The notes under the pieces were generated by a model. It saw only the letters and a program-made list of their open reading frames with translations, had not been told where the DNA came from and made no database searches. Shown here piece by piece: positions 45,758 through 60,699 of a stretch of 64,000 nucleotides of DNA (position 1 is its first letter; each line of letters starts with the position of its first letter). This DNA comes from Beta vulgaris subsp. vulgaris (lineage: Eukaryota; Streptophyta; Magnoliopsida; Caryophyllales; Amaranthaceae): NCBI RefSeq assembly GCF_026745355.1, contig NC_079202.1, positions 1,404,583-1,468,582 of the forward strand, written 5' to 3'. The translations under genes and the position numbers were made by a program.

Positions 45758-48700
45758 TTAGAGCCACGCAATGAATTCCGATCGACGATGAAGACCTTGC
45801 TTTGCTAATGAATCTGCCACAAAATTTGCGTTTCTACCTTTGTGAATAATTGTGATCTTCAGGCCCTTCTTTTTTGCATTTCTTATGAAGTTAAGATGGA
45901 AGTTCATATTCCATGGACCTCCACTCTCGCTATTACACCATAGCACCGCATTTGATGAATCCGATTCAAGAATTATCTCCCGATTTTTCGTGGCGTTTGA
46001 GGCTAGGGAAATTGCAACTGCTCTATGAATGGCTAAGACCTCCGCACAATTTATTTCAATGAACGGTATTGGTGTGGAAAATAAACACATGAACCTCCCT
46101 TGATGATCCCGCAAAACGCCTCCAATGGCAGAACATGAGGTCAATGGATTTACCGACGCGTCAACATTCCACTTGACTTGGTTATCTTCTGGCGACGACC
46201 ATATTACTTCTGCGACAGTGATGCTTGGATTATTCAACAAGGCTGCCTTCCCATGCCACACCAAACACAAAGGGTTTCTTTGTATGTCGAGAGGTGAATA
46301 TGGAAACTCATCGTTCCACCCCGAAATCCACCACCCTAGTCTAAGGAGGATGAGATCTTGTAGATTGCTTGCCGAGGTACTGGAGTTCCCAAATATGCGA
46401 AGATTTCTTTCCTTCCACACAGACCATAAGATAATGAAAAAAATTGCAGTCCATACCTTTTTGAAGAAGGGCGGTTTTTCGGGCTTTGCCATTGATCAAA
46501 AGCCTCTCGCAAAGTGCTTGGGAAGACCCATTTGGCTCTCCATAAGTCGAGCCACCAATTCCATAATGACTGGGCATATGTGCAATGAAGCAAAAGATGA
46601 GCACTTGATTCTGGGCTTGATGAGCATAAAGGGCATACATCTTCTTCAATGGGTATGATACTCAAAGCTGCCAATTTGCTTCGAGTATTTATTTTTCCAA
46701 GGATAGCAGTCCATACGAAGATTTCTATCCGGTGCGGGACAAGGCCTCGCCACAGGCCTTTGATGGCGTCTTGCTGAGGAAGCGGCCCAAATTTGTCAAG
46801 TTCCAATGTAACTGATTTTGTCGAGAATACGCCTGCTTTGTTAAAAGCCCATATCCACTCGTCTTTTGAATCATGGGCTGGGCAGACTTGATTTAAAAGA
46901 AGGTCCAAATTTGCTTTCTCGAATTTATCCTGAGGACGTAATTTTCTTTGCCATTCAAAGCTCCATACCCAACTCAAACCTTCCCAGAAACCTTGTGATT
47001 CTATCGTGGCCTTTTGATTAATTAACCGCAATGGAGAAGAGTCTCGGAAATTGATTTTTTAGCGGTGTACCATTGATCCATGGATCAAGCCAATAGAAAG
47101 TGCTTGAACCACTCCCTATGCTTTTTCGCATTCCATTTATCAAGATGGATTTTGCGTGGGGGTTACTGAATATTGCTGCACATAGATGCTTCCAAGGACC
47201 TCCTGTGGAGAGAATAGATAGGTCCGAGACCGAGCATGATGATGAGTATTCATACTTGTCACGAATTAGCTGGCTCCAAAGGGATGATGAATCGTAAAAG
47301 AATCTCCATATCCACTTGCATAGTAATGCTAGATTTTTGTGAATTATATTACCAATGCTTAGGCCACCAAGCGATTTTGGTAATTGGATGATTTTCCATG
47401 ATACAAGAGGGAGGCTTCTTTTTTCCATGCTTCCACTCCATAGGAAGAGACGAGTGATTTTGTTTCTTTTTTCCACCACTCCTTTGGGGATCCGAAAAAG
47501 AGACATGTAGTATAGCGGGAGGTTTTCTAGGGAAGACTTGATGAGAGTAATTCTTCCTCCTATTGACAACATCTTCCCCTTCCATGTTGCAAGTTTTTTT
47601 TGTCAATTTTTCTATGATGGGGTCCCATGCTTGAATTCGAGCTAGATTACCGCCAATTGGTAGGCCAAGATCATGAATGGTATGTTGCCAATCTTGCATA
47701 ATAGGGAATTTGCCACGCCTTGAAGCCATGGTTGAGATGTGTTGATTCCCATTAGAGAACTCTTGTGGAAGTTTACTTGAAGCCCCGATGCTAGATGGAA
47801 TAAGATGAGTGCAAGTTTGATGTTTTTGAGTGACTCAAAGCTTACATCACAAAATATAAGAGTATCATCCGCATATTGCAAATGCGTGATTGCTAAGCCA
47901 TTGTTTCCAATCTCCACACCCTTCCATAAGTTTAGGCTAGCCGCTTTTTTGATCAATTGATTCAAAGCTTCCGCTACTAGTACAAAAAGAAAGGGGGATA
48001 GAGGATCACCTTGACGAAGTCCTCTTTGTAGTTTGAAAGGTTCACTAGGGGAGCCATTGATTAGGATTGATGCCGACGCCGTAGTCACACATGCCATGAT
48101 CCATTCACACCATTGAGGAGGAAAGTTCATTTTTTCAAGTATCCACTGTAAAAAATTCCACGATACGCTATCATAGGCCTTGTGAAAATCTAGCTTTAGG
48201 AGGGTGGCCTCCTTTCCTTTTCGCTTGCATGTTTCAATTATCTCACTTGCAACTAGTGCTCCATCGAGAATTTGGCGCCCTTCTATGTATGAAGATTGAA
48301 GGGGACCAACAAGATCACTCATTACCTTCTGAATTCTCCTTGCCATGAGTTTTGTTATTATCTTGTAAATGCATCCCACCATGCTTATTGGACGGTAGTC
48401 CTTGAAGCTGGATGAGTTTGCGAGTTTTGGGATCAGTGCACATCTGGTACATATCTGATTTGATGACATTCCACGCACTTTTGACAAATTTGAAGTTAAA
48501 CCCGTCGGGACCCGGTGCTTTATCTGAGTTACATGAAGCCACTACTTCGTCAATTTCTTGATTGGAGAATGGTGTGATGAGATATGTTGCCTGTTCTTGT
48601 GAAAGTTTGTTGAATTGAATGTCATCAAATACAGGCCTGCATGAAGATTCTTCTCGAAAAATTTTCTTGAAGTAACTGACCGCTTCTGTTTTTATTCGAC

Positions 48701-49853
48701 TGGGATTGTCTATTTTCTCCCCATCTACTTCAATGCTATCAATTGCATTTTTCCGCTTTTTGATTGAAGCCACTGTGTGGAAAAACTTTGTATTACGGTC
48801 ACCCTCTTTGAGCCAACGAATTCGAGAGTGTTGCGCCCAGTACACCTCTCTTCTCTTCATCCATTCCCACAGGTCAGTTTATGTTTTTTTCCGAAGTTCT
48901 ATTTCATGATTGTCGAGGTCTCTTGTGTTGCATAAATCATCGAAGGATTGAATCAATTTTTCAAGGCTTTTTATTTTCGACTCTATATCACCAAACTCAT
49001 TGTGGTTCCAGGTTTTGAGACTTGCTTTCACCATCTTCAACTTGACTGATGCAGGCTGATTTGTTGTGGTATTCCAAGTGCTTTTCACAATGTTCATGCA
49101 CCTAGGATCAGAAAGCCAGCAATTGAGAAATCGAAACGGCTTTGGACCCCAATTCCTGGACTGAGTGTGGACATGTAGTGGGTAGTGATCTGAGAGTCCC
49201 CTTTGTAATAGAGACAATTTCATCGATAGAAATGTAGAGATCCATTCCGGATTTACCATCAATCTGTCAAGTATGCTTTTTGAATTGCCACGAAACCATG
49301 TAAAGCCTCCGTTGGTGGATGGTATTTCAAGTAAATGAAGTTCCTGCATAAAAAATTTTAGGTTAGTTATTCCAGTTTGTGAAGAAGCATGGCTACCTCT
49401 GTCGGAAGCTCGAAGAACTTCGTTGTAGTCTCCAATTATGAGGCAAGGTCTTTGATTGGTTCTCTGAAACTCTGTTATCTCTTTCAATACCTCTGCCCTC
49501 TGTGATACATCGCATGAATTGTATATGTTTATCAGTGTGCATTCAAAGTTAGGTGTAAGTAAAACACCACTGATTGCGATCCAATGTCTAGTCACCATGT
49601 TTGATTCGCTAGAGAATCTGGATTTGGCCCATATTGATAATATGCCACCCGAGTTTCCTATTGCTGGGCTAAACAACCAATCAATGTCATCTTCCTTCCA
49701 ACATGTTCTGATTACTTTTGAATTGATTTCTTCCATTTTCGTCTCTTGAATAAAAACGAAATATGGATCATGAGCCGTTATTAGTTTTCGAAGTGAGCTT
49801 CTCTTCACTCTAGCATTGAATCCACGCATATTCCATGAAATGATTGACATCAT
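45758..49853 (-). pseudogene. LINE ORF2: endonuclease, RT, RNase H
   Basis: Starts MMSIISWNMRGFNARVKRSS at 49853 (APE-type endonuclease, with FIQETKME, a GDYNE motif and SDHYPL). An in-frame stop near 48877 follows LRKKT. RT runs from about 48860: SDKAPGPDGFNF; then a small internal loss and frame change near 48430; then DYRPISMVG, a catalytic QYADD (about 47870) and LGLPIGG. Two nearly compensating shifts lie near 47665 and 47590, and others near 47040 and 46480. The zinc-binding region (GLVPHRIEIFVW.AILGKINTRSKL) precedes RNase H (KWNVDAS, EVLAI, ESDSSNA, VADSLAKQG) ending at 45758. All domains are recognisable but the frame is broken about six times, so it is inactive. Confidence 0.92.
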
Positions 49854-50091
49854 TTTAGTTTTTGGTATGATTGTGATTGTGGTAGGCTTTAGGAATGATT
49901 TGCTTCCTAGTTCAGCCTTTGATTCCGTAGGACATTCTCAATTCTGTTTCTCAGTTCAGACTTTGGACCATCAAAGGAGAGGCCCAATTTTTTTGCCATG
50001 CTAATGACGTCGTCCACTCTAATGATGAATGAGTTGGTTTGGTGAGGATAGGTAAGTGGGTTGTTATGGTTTGCAAACTGGGAGTTTTGTT

Positions 50092-51960
50092 TCAATTTTT
50101 CCTTTTTCTCCTTCTTTTTTTCTCCTTTTCTAACTTGGTATGTGCAGGAATAGTGTCTTCAAATCCTGGTGGGAAGAGGGGCCCAGAGCAGGATGATGAC
50201 CTCAATGATGAGGTGGACGAGGATTTTGTTTTGTTTGGCCTTAGTAATGGCCCAAACTTGTTGGAGGTGTGAATTGGCGAGATTGGGGGCTTTCGGTTGG
50301 CATTTTTGTTTTGTGGGCTTTTTGGCTTTGGGCTGGTTTCATCATGAGGCAAAACAATTCTGTTATTTGGTTTTGGTTGGTGGGTCAGTGGATCAGTGTT
50401 TTGTCGGACATTTGCATCAAAAACAGTTGTGAGTGTCTTTTTGCTTTTTCGTTTTACTGACTTGCAATGATTGCTTTGAGGGGTATTGCATTGGGACTCT
50501 ACACCATAATTGGTTTTGGTTGCTGGTGATGTGATGTTTGGACTTTTTACTTTCGGGTTTGGCTCAATTAAATAATGTTCACATTTTTCCAATGTCTTGG
50601 GACTAGTAATAATGTGAGAATTATTTGAAAGTAAACTTTTTGTCTTCTCATTATCTGATGACAGAGTTACGTCATGATTTGTCTTACCTGGAGACGATGA
50701 CTTTTGTTGACAAGATCTTTCTTTTTCCTTTTCAGACTGACCTTCTTTGCTGCCATTTGATGATTGCTGCCAGAATTGCCTTTTTTCGGATATGTAAACA
50801 GGGTAGTTAATCCCTTCTATGCTCATGGATATTTTTTTGTTAATGTCAAAAAGGCAGTCAGTTATGATCCTCACATTTGCACAGTCAAGATCTTTGTAAG
50901 TTACTGACACGACCTTGCCCAGAATACTTCCTATATTGTAGAAGTTTTCATATCCCCATCCTACCATAGGCACTCCATAAATAGTTATCCATGTCTCTCG
51001 CCATAGGGTTGCACTTTGACTATTGACGTCTTTTAGTACCATGTACCATCTCTCCAGCCACTTGCATTCAATCATTGACTTCTTGTCTTCTTGCGAATTG
51101 AAGGTGATGAGGTGTTGCATTCCTCCCATTGATTTAATGGAGAGGCAGTTTACTCCTTCTGAGAGTATGTGCTCGTGGATTATTTCAGCTGGTTGGGCTG
51201 ATAGTGATATGCCAATGACACTTCTCGACAATGTTTCTTCTTTATCTTCGCATCTTTTTCCTTCTATCGCAGCAGCATAGTCTCCTTCAATTTCAATTTC
51301 AGTGAGAGAATTTCTCACATTTTCTGTATCCTCTCCTAGAACCCTTGAACTCATTATTCTATGGGCTGTTGGGTTTGGCTTTGATAGGTTTTGAATGGGT
51401 ATGGATTCTTCAAAGGGAGTTTTTGCTTGTTTGGGTTTACTTGGGTCAAAGTGTTGGGATTTTCTTTGTGTTTGTTGTTTTTGATAGTTGGGTTCTGTGT
51501 TTGGTGTGGTGGCTTGGGTGGGATTCATCACTTCTTTATATGATCTGTTGTCTCTAACACTGTCTTGATAATTTTTGGGGTGCATTTGGCTGGTTTTTTT
51601 GAATGTGGATGGCTGGGTTTTTTTAATTGGGTTTGTTTGATTGGGTGATATTTGTGGTTTGTCGTATTTTGCATGATGCATCGTTATTCTAGCACCACCT
51701 ACTTTTGTCCCATTTTCATCTCTCATTGTTGTGACGAGGGATTGTGAAAAGTAGTATTGAACAAAGGCAAAACAGTGTTTTGGGTGTTTTTGGGTGGTGG
51801 GTATTGTTATGGCTTCTATTGCTCCATGTTTCCGGAAAATCTGGTCTAGTTCAGGGACATTGATGGTTAAGGGTAGATGATTAACAAAACATGTTCTTGT
51901 GGCTTGGGGAGGTGAGGGTTTTGGTTTCTTTTTGGTGACTACATTCCATTGGTTTCCATG
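50092..51960 (-). pseudogene. LINE ORF1 with N-terminal RRM
   Basis: The long open frame 51726-50092 (544 codons) continues in frame upstream through an RRM: RNP2-like TRTCFVNHLP, RNP1-like KHCFAFVQY and ARITMHHAK (51885-51660). No ATG lies in that frame before a stop. A good-context ATG (GCCATGG) at about 51958 is one base out of frame, so a 1-base indel near 51950 probably broke the start. The C-terminal half is Ser/Lys/Pro/Asn-rich, ending in a basic KEKKRRRKRKN. The RRM-bearing ORF1 type is expected to coat element RNA; this contrasts with the DUF4283/knuckle ORF1 of the LINE at 53550-58925. Confidence 0.85.
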
Positions 51961-52049
51961 GCTTCTTTCTTTGGTTTATCTCTCTCTCTCTTTCTCTCTC
52001 ATCCTTTCTTTTTTGGTTTGGCAAAGGTAATAAGTAACTTTCATGAGTT

Positions 52050-53549
<1,500 letters not shown>

Positions 53550-53558
53550 TAAAATCAA

Positions 53559-56500
53559 CTAATAAACAAAACAATTTATATCGGCTACTAAGAACCCAAA
53601 ACTAGAGCTTTCTATAACTCCTCGCTTCAAATAAGAAATGAGCTTGAGGTAATCACTTTCAAGGATAAGCCTATTTAGACCCGCCTCCAAAGAAATCTTC
53701 ATTGCATGCCTGGCCGCGAAAGCTTCAGCAACATCAATGTCATAACGTCCCTCAACCGACACACATGTAGCACCCAGAACTGCACCCTTAGAGTCCCTCA
53801 TTATCTCTCCACACCCCACGCTTCCATCTGAAAATACAGCAGTGTCTGTATTCAGCTTTACCATATCCCCCTCCAGTGGTTGCCTGCCAACTTCAGTGTT
53901 GCGCGCGTTAACATCACGAGCATCGAGGACCTTGTTATACTCCTCCACACTTGACAACACTTTCTCTATCACACTTTGATTCTCTAATTTTTTTTTCCTT
54001 CAAAGGCCCACTTATTTATTCTTAACCACATATACCAAATGATGAACCAGATTATTGCCCACCACCTATCGTCATCAATCAAGTTTGCAAAGTGTTCACA
54101 CCATTCCTTAAACGAGCACTTCAAAGCTAGGTTCACATCAATCTGCAAAGGCGAGACCTTCCATACCCACTGAGCGTCTGGGCAAGTGACCAACTTGTGA
54201 ATGATGGTTTCTGCTTCCTCCCCACACAATGGACAGACCTGATCACACTCACAACCCCTCGTTTTAAGTTCGCAAAAACTATAATGCCATTTTGTAATAC
54301 CCTCCACCCAAAAACTTTTACTTTTGTGGGAGTATTCGCCTTCCACAATTTTGTCCACATCCCTCGCCTACTCACACCTGACGTTGAGGCCCCATTTGTT
54401 TCACCTCGTTTAATTCAAGGAAGTACACACTTCTAGTAGAGAAATCTCCATTCTTTGTGAAGTTCCATGCCCAAGTGTCAACTCTTGCATTAGAAGCAAT
54501 AGGGACGATACTTCGAATAGCTTCAACTTCCCAACTTGTAAACAGTTGATTCAACAGTTCTACATTCCACTCTCTCCCCACCATTAAGTCACTCACCACT
54601 TGTGGACCATCCTCTTCGCACGCCCCATAACAAAAAATGTGAAATTGGGGAAGCCTTGGGACCCATGAATCCTCCCAAATATTCACCTCATGTCCACTTC
54701 CCACCACTTTCTTCAAACCTTTTTTGATCAGATCCCTAGCCGACATAATGGACCGCCAAGTGAAGCTACAAATAGGGCTCACCTTGGTCTCCATGAATGA
54801 CGTGTGAGGGTGATATTTATTCTTTAGAGTTTTCGGCAGCAACGAGTGACCGAATTTAATGATGCGCCATGCCTGTTTCGCGAGGAGAGCTTTGTTAAAC
54901 ATTAGGAGATCCCGCATCCCTAGTCCACCATCCTTTTTCGATGCCACTAATTTATGCCATGCCACCCAAGCTATCTTCCTTTCTTCTTTCCTTTGTCTCC
55001 AAAAAAACGTCTGATACATACTTTTCACTTCTTTCAAAATGCTCATTGGAATGGTGAAACATTGCATAGCATAGGTTGGGATGGTCTGCGCTATCGCCTT
55101 TATAAGCACTTCTCTTCCTGCTTGAGATAGAAAATCCTCTTTCCACCCTTTTAACTTCTTCAAAACTCTTTCTTGAATATATTTGGAAACCCTTTTCTTC
55201 AAAGCACTAACAAACGTTGGAAGTCGAAGATATTTCTCATGGTCATCTAAAGCCTTAAAGGATAACTTCATCTGAAGAAACTATTTCTTTTCTTGATCAA
55301 TGTTTTGGCTAAAAGAGACCTCTGATTTCTCTATATACAACTTTTGTCCTGAAGCAGCTTCATAGGTTGAAAGAATCTGTAAAACTCGTTCAACTTCCAC
55401 TACTTCATTGGCTCTAGTGAACAACAAGCTATCATCCGCAAAAAAACAAGTGAGATATTGCATCCACTTTTTTGCCAATTTTTAGGACGTGAATCTCCTT
55501 TTTTGCTTCTGCATCTCTTAAAAAAGATGATAGATCAGCACAAATTATAAACAGGAAAGGAGAGAAAGGATCACCTTTGGCGAAGCCCCCTAGACGGAAC
55601 AAATTTCTGCGTTGGCTGATCATTCACTAAAATTGAGAAAGACGTTGACGACACGCACCTCATAATAAGTCCCACATATCTCAACGAGAAACCCGTTTTC
55701 AACATCATCTGCTCCAGAAATTGCCACTCAACTCTATCATAGGCCTTGCTCATATCCAATTTGAGACCCAAGTACCCCTCCTTGCCCTTTTTCTTCTTCT
55801 CTAGGAAGTGAAAACATTCATATGCAACCAGGATGTTATCTGTAATAAGTCTTCCTAGCACAAAACCGCTCTGAGATTCATGGATAATGGACGGGAGAAC
55901 TTTTTTCAATCGATTTGCCAACACCTTGGAAAGAATTTTTAAAAAAACATTACAAAGGCTAATTGGTCTAAAAACTACTGGAGATTCACATGTTTTTTTT
56001 TTGGAATTAAAACAATATGACTCTAATTTATAGAGCCAATATCTCCCCCATTGTTCAGAATTTCAAGAATTTTCCCACAAATATCATTACCGATAGTATG
56101 CCAGTACTTATGTTAAAACAAAGCGCACATGCCATCGGGTCCATGAGCTTTTGTGGGGTGCATCTGTTTTAGAGCTTCCTCGATCTCTTCACGACGAAAA
56201 TTCTCATTCAACATGCTGCTCATGTGAGGAGATAGTTTAGCACTAACTTTGTTTAGGATCGGCAGCATTTCGATAGCTTCATTGGCCTTAAACAAATCCA
56301 GGAAATATTGCACAAGCAGGCTCGCAACATCCTCTTCATCCTCAAAAACTTCCCCAGTTTCATTCTTCAGACGCTTAATGTGATTCCTAGCAACACGTTG
56401 TTTTGCTTTTTCATGGAAAAACTTCATGTTTTGATCTCCGTGCTTCAACCATTCTTGTCTACTTCTTTGTTTCCAGTAAATCTCCTCTCATTTCTCAAGC

Positions 56501-58800
56501 TCATCCATCCTCGCATCAAGTGCATGCATTCTAACAATGGTCTCCTTGGTTTGCTCTTCCTTCATTAATTTCCCCATTTGATTCTTACAAGCACGCATCT
56601 CTTGTGCGAACTCACCAAACCTTTTGTGACTCCACTCCTTTAGCTTGCGAGCCATGCGAGTCAAATTACCACACACATCTTTCCCCCTTTCGCCACATAG
56701 CTTCGACAACCTCCCCACATTCCTCTTCTCTAGTCCACATTTCTTCGAACCTAAAAAGTTTCCACTTGTTTTTCACATTTCTAGGGGTCATTTTATGACG
56801 GATGTGCACCACCAGTGGCAGGTGGTCAGAGCGTCGCTTTTCCAATTGTGAAACAGACGAGTACCCATATTTATACCTCCACGCAGCATTTGCAACGAAT
56901 CTGTCTAAACGTTCGTGTAAATTTTTCTCCCCTCCTTGATTATTCATCCAGGTAAACGGGTGCCCAACGTAATGAAGATCATCCAATTTACAATAATCCA
57001 AGGCATCTCGCAGAATTTCCACCTCTTCAAAATTAAAATCTCGACCACCTTGTTTTTCAATGGACCAAAGCATAAGGTTGAGGTCGCCCCCACAAATCCA
57101 CGACCTATCATCGTCTTTATATAGATTTTTTTAGCAGCACACCTGTTTTCGATTTATTATCCGCCTCCGGGTAACCATACAAACCAGTGAACCGCCACGA
57201 AACCCCATCCTCCATTGTTATAAGTGCATCAATATGGTTGTTGGAGAAAGACGTCCCATCCCTTCTTCCATAGCAAACTAACCCAACTTTCCTTCTTCTC
57301 CCTTCCCCCATACAATCTACCGCTAACATACCCTACACTTCAGTTTCATTCTAACCCTCTCCATCTCAGCATGATGGACCTTCATTTCTTGAATAAACAC
57401 CACATTTCTTGAATAAACACCACTTGGGGTTGTTCGTTTATAACAACACGCCGAAGCACATTGACTGCCGGGACGTTATTCATTTAGCACCGATGGTCCA
57501 AGAGGTGGGACCCGCTACTCCATCAGCAATTGTGGTGTCAACCAGAGTCTGAATCAGACTAGCATTTAGACCAAATTTTTTCTTTATTCCACAGTTTACC
57601 CCTTCCCGCTCACCCTCCTTTAGATCACCTTCTCTTTCTTTCCGACGTAATCCACATACACTCTTCTGTGTCTCCAGTTCAATGTCTCCCTCCCTAGCTG
57701 CCCTTTTCCGTCCTTTTTTCCTCCCAGCCTTGTCACCTCTTCCCTAGATGTGACTTCCTACAGGCTATGAGTATTGATCGCCAAGTTTGCTTTCTCACTC
57801 CCTCCACTCCCTTTGCCCACGTTTTACTCGATTACATCCACCCTTACCTCTTGGTTACCCTTCTCGCTCTCTAAAGTAAGAGCCACATTCCGTATGCTTG
57901 CCACATCCCTCACTTGTTGACACGCCTCCTGGGTTACTGCGGGTTTTGGTTTCGTTACAAACAATTTCTTCGCACATCCAGAATTCTTCATATACTCTTG
58001 TTGATGGACCCTTGCCGAACTTCACTTCCATGGTGAGGCTTTCATCCAATCCCATAATTTATGTTCGGTTCTTCCTCCTCCTTACAGGCGGCACAATCCT
58101 TCACCCCATGCCCAAGCATCCCACAGTGATAGCAAAACAAGGGAGGTCTCTCATTTAATTTCATAGAAATCTTCCTCCCCTCCCCTTAATTTCACTTTGA
58201 CTTTCTGTAATAAGGGTTTTCTAACATCAATTTCAATATGCAGACGAATGAATTCATCAATGCCTAGAGATCCCGAACTATCCATTTTTACAAACACCCC
58301 AATCTTCTTTCCTAAAGCTTCAACATTGGTTAGGTTTAGCCGACCCTTGAAGGGTAAATTATAGATACGAACCCACATTGGCAGTTCAAAAAGATTCAAT
58401 TCTGAAGGTCTAAAGTTACCTTGTATGTCATCAAAGATGATAGCATGTTTATTCAAGTGCCATGGCTGGCCTTCAACAACCCTATTTTTGTCCCACCAAT
58501 GGTGAAATTAAAATATGAATGCGTTCTCCCCAATACTGCTAATGTCAACGCCATGCATTGGTTGCCAAACTTGTTGCATCGTGCTCATGAAGGCCTTCGC
58601 ATTAATGGTACGCTTCGTCCATACCTTTCCCACCAAACCTAATTCAATCCTTGCATCGTCTTCCTCCTCGCCTTCGCCACTGTTCCACCATCAGAATTCT
58701 CTGCATTAACTTTCTTTTTTAGGGTTTTGGAAACTTGGTCAGTGTCATTGAGAATCGAGCGAGGGTCATCCCCACATAATGATTGGTTTGTAGTCTCCAT
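53559..58800 (-). pseudogene. LINE coding remnants: DUF4283, knuckle, EN, RT, RNase H
   Basis: 58800: METTNQSLCGDDPR start, then a frame change. 58640-58151: DUF4283-like (GLVGKVWTKRT, NLFELPMWVRIYNLPFK, IEIDVRKPL). 58149-58090: knuckle FCYHCGMLGHGVKDC. 57420-56666: endonuclease pieces (FIQEMKV, TGLYGYPE, RSDHLPLVVH). 56448-56113: HPTKAHGPDGM. 55924-55571: RT with SQSGFVLGRLITDN and LDMSKAYDRVEW. 55478-55281: FFADDSLLF catalytic box. 55271-54372: GREVLIKAIAQTIPTYAM. 54358-53984: zinc-binding VCPLCGEEAETIIHKLVTC. 53972-53559: RNase H (KLNTDTAVF, ESDYLKLI). Frames change at least ten times. Inactive. Confidence 0.85.
57383..57422. repeat. 20-bp tandem duplication within the older LINE
   Basis: Unit CATTTCTTGAATAAACACCA twice in direct contact. 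It lies in the endonuclease region and, at 20 bases, shifts the frame. Confidence 0.85.
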
Positions 58801-58925
58801 TGAATTGAAACAAATGAATCATAATAAATCCCGAGGAAAATCTCGAGAATGAACCCCCCTAAACGAGGAAACCCTAGAAATCACCTAGACCACCCTCCCA
58901 AGGAAAACCTAGAGGAAACTTTTCA

Positions 58926-59568
58926 TAATTCACACCAACTAGCATATTAGTTCAACTTTTCCCCTTGTACTTAATTAATGAATAATAATTTTTTCAGAAG
59001 TTTTCCTTTTCTTTTTTCACTCTAACGGTTAACGTTACCTTATACACAAGGAGATCCTTAATTGCTAACTATTAAATTAGAAAACTTTAGGTCCTTAAAT
59101 GGCACTTAAATCGGAAAAGTAACTTATTTAGAGGGTGTTCAGTATGGAAAAACTTAATGTAAGAAACGGATTCAAAATAAGCTTTTCCATTTCTAGTTGT
59201 TTGGTATGAGTGTTACGTAACAAATACCGTTTCAAGAGGGAAACACAATCCCCCCATTTGTTACCCTTATCTAACTAGTGAAAACAAATCATATTTCCTT
59301 CCTCAATCATAAACCTCTCAATTGTTTCCATTCCACTATGATACCAAACAACTATTAAAGGTAACAATTATTATTTTCATTTTCCCTCCTTATCCAAATC
59401 ATTTCCATTATGTTTCCTTTAATCATACCAAACGCCCCCTTATGACTTATGAGGGAACTTTAGAATGTAAAACAATCTGGAGAATGATACATGTACGGAT
59501 GTACCCACCAAATAAACTACCCACTTGAAATAGACAATAAATATTTTATTTAAAGCTACTAAGTAATA
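58926..59568. other. Gene-free AT-rich stretch
   Basis: No supported feature between the older LINE and the next MITE. Confidence 0.5.
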
Positions 59569-59825
59569 CTCCTTCCGGTTTTTTTTAGATGTAACATTGG
59601 ACTTTTCACATTTTCCGAGGCACAACTTTGACCGATAATATCTCCAATTGTATAAAAGTAAAAATTCTAAAAAATATATATTTGGAAAGTGTATACCGTG
59701 ACGAATCAAACAAGATCCCACATGACTATATTTTTTCTTATGTATAAATAACAATTAGTGGTCAAAGTGTAATGGATGAATAGTGCCCAAAGTCAATATG
59801 TTACATCTAAAAAAAACGGAGGGAG
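59569..59825. mobile_element. Stowaway-like MITE (257 bp)
   Basis: CTCCTTCCGGTTTTTTTTAG at the left and AAAAAAACGGAGGGAG at the right, with TA at both sides. The interior matches the family (CAAACAAGATCCCACATGAC). Confidence 0.82.
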
Positions 59826-60009
59826 TATTCACTAATTATTAAATATTATCTATCTAATATTATCTCTAATAGATAGATAATAATTTTCCAAACAATTTCA
59901 ATGGCTTTTGTTTTAGTATATAATATAGATTTATATGTTTAAGTTATAATGTGAGGAAAAATTGTAATATTAGAACACTTGACTTCAAGAAAAAAAGAAA
60001 AAAAAAGTA

Positions 60010-60404
60010 CTCCTACGTTCCGTAATATAGTGCTCACATTTCTTTTTAGGTGTCCTAAAATGTTGTGTCTATATATTTTTGATCAATTTGTGTGTACTAA
60101 TTTATCCTTGTTTTCTACACAAACATTCCAAAATACTCCAACCTTTCTTTCAAAATATATACCCCTATTTATTGATTTATACCATTCCAACGAACATGTA
60201 TTACTTTTTTATTCTTTTTAAGGAAAAATGAAATAAAGAATTAATTGCAAGACAAAAGTACCAAAAAAACTTCCTTACGTTGTCAAAAAAACAAAAAAAA
60301 AAACTTCCTTAAATATATTTATTTGAGAAGTCTTAGTACTCATTCCAATTTCCTTAATTCCCGTGAATATAAGAAATAAACATTATATTATGAAACAGAA
60401 AGAG
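60010..60404. mobile_element. Stowaway-like MITE, degraded (395 bp)
   Basis: CTCCTACGTTCCGTAATATA at the left, imperfect inverted TATTATGAAACAGAAAGAG at the right, TA flanks. AT-rich interior with A runs. Confidence 0.55.
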
Positions 60405-60528
60405 TAATCAATACAATAGTGAAAATGGGACTACAATAAACTTCTTGTAGATGATGTGAACAAATACTTATAATAAACTTATTTAATCCACGAAAATTCC
60501 GTCTTAGTAAGATAATCCTAGCTTTATA

Positions 60529-60676
60529 CTCCCCCGTCTCAAAATATAGTTCATTGTTTCCATTTTGATTGTGTCTGTAAATAAACAAAAAGTCTTTGCT
60601 TTCCTCTAAAATTCTACTACTACTTTTCTATCCAAAAAAAAATAGAATCAAAAACTATATTTTAAAACGAAGGAAA
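60529..60676. mobile_element. Short Stowaway-like MITE, degraded (148 bp)
   Basis: CTCCCCCGTCTCAAAATATA at the left with the inverted TATATTTTAAAACGAAGGAAA at the right, and TA flanks. Confidence 0.5.
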
Positions 60677-60699
60677 TATTACACCAAAATTATAACTTG

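Larger units (their letters stand above)
45475..52031 (-). mobile_element. Full-length L1-type LINE (about 6.56 kb)
   Basis: An 18-bp perfect target duplication, AAGTAACTTTCATGAGTT (45457-45474 and 52032-52049), brackets the element. A short T run next to the left copy is the complement of the 3' A tail, and the 5' end is CT/GA-rich at 51980-52020. On the minus strand, ORF1 with an RNA recognition motif precedes ORF2 with endonuclease, RT, zinc-binding and RNase H regions. The perfect long duplication says the insertion is fairly recent, yet both ORFs have lesions. Confidence 0.93.
53550..58925 (-). mobile_element. Second, older LINE (DUF4283-knuckle ORF1 type)
   Basis: Minus-strand order: leader with TCTAGGGTTTCCTCG-like text (58925-58801), ATG at 58800, DUF4283-like domain, CCHC knuckle, endonuclease, RT, zinc-binding RVT, RNase H. 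It is full-length in content but heavily shifted. I found no target duplication, so the ends are approximate. Its ORF1 type and sequence differ from the LINE at 45475-52031, so these are two separate families. Confidence 0.8.
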
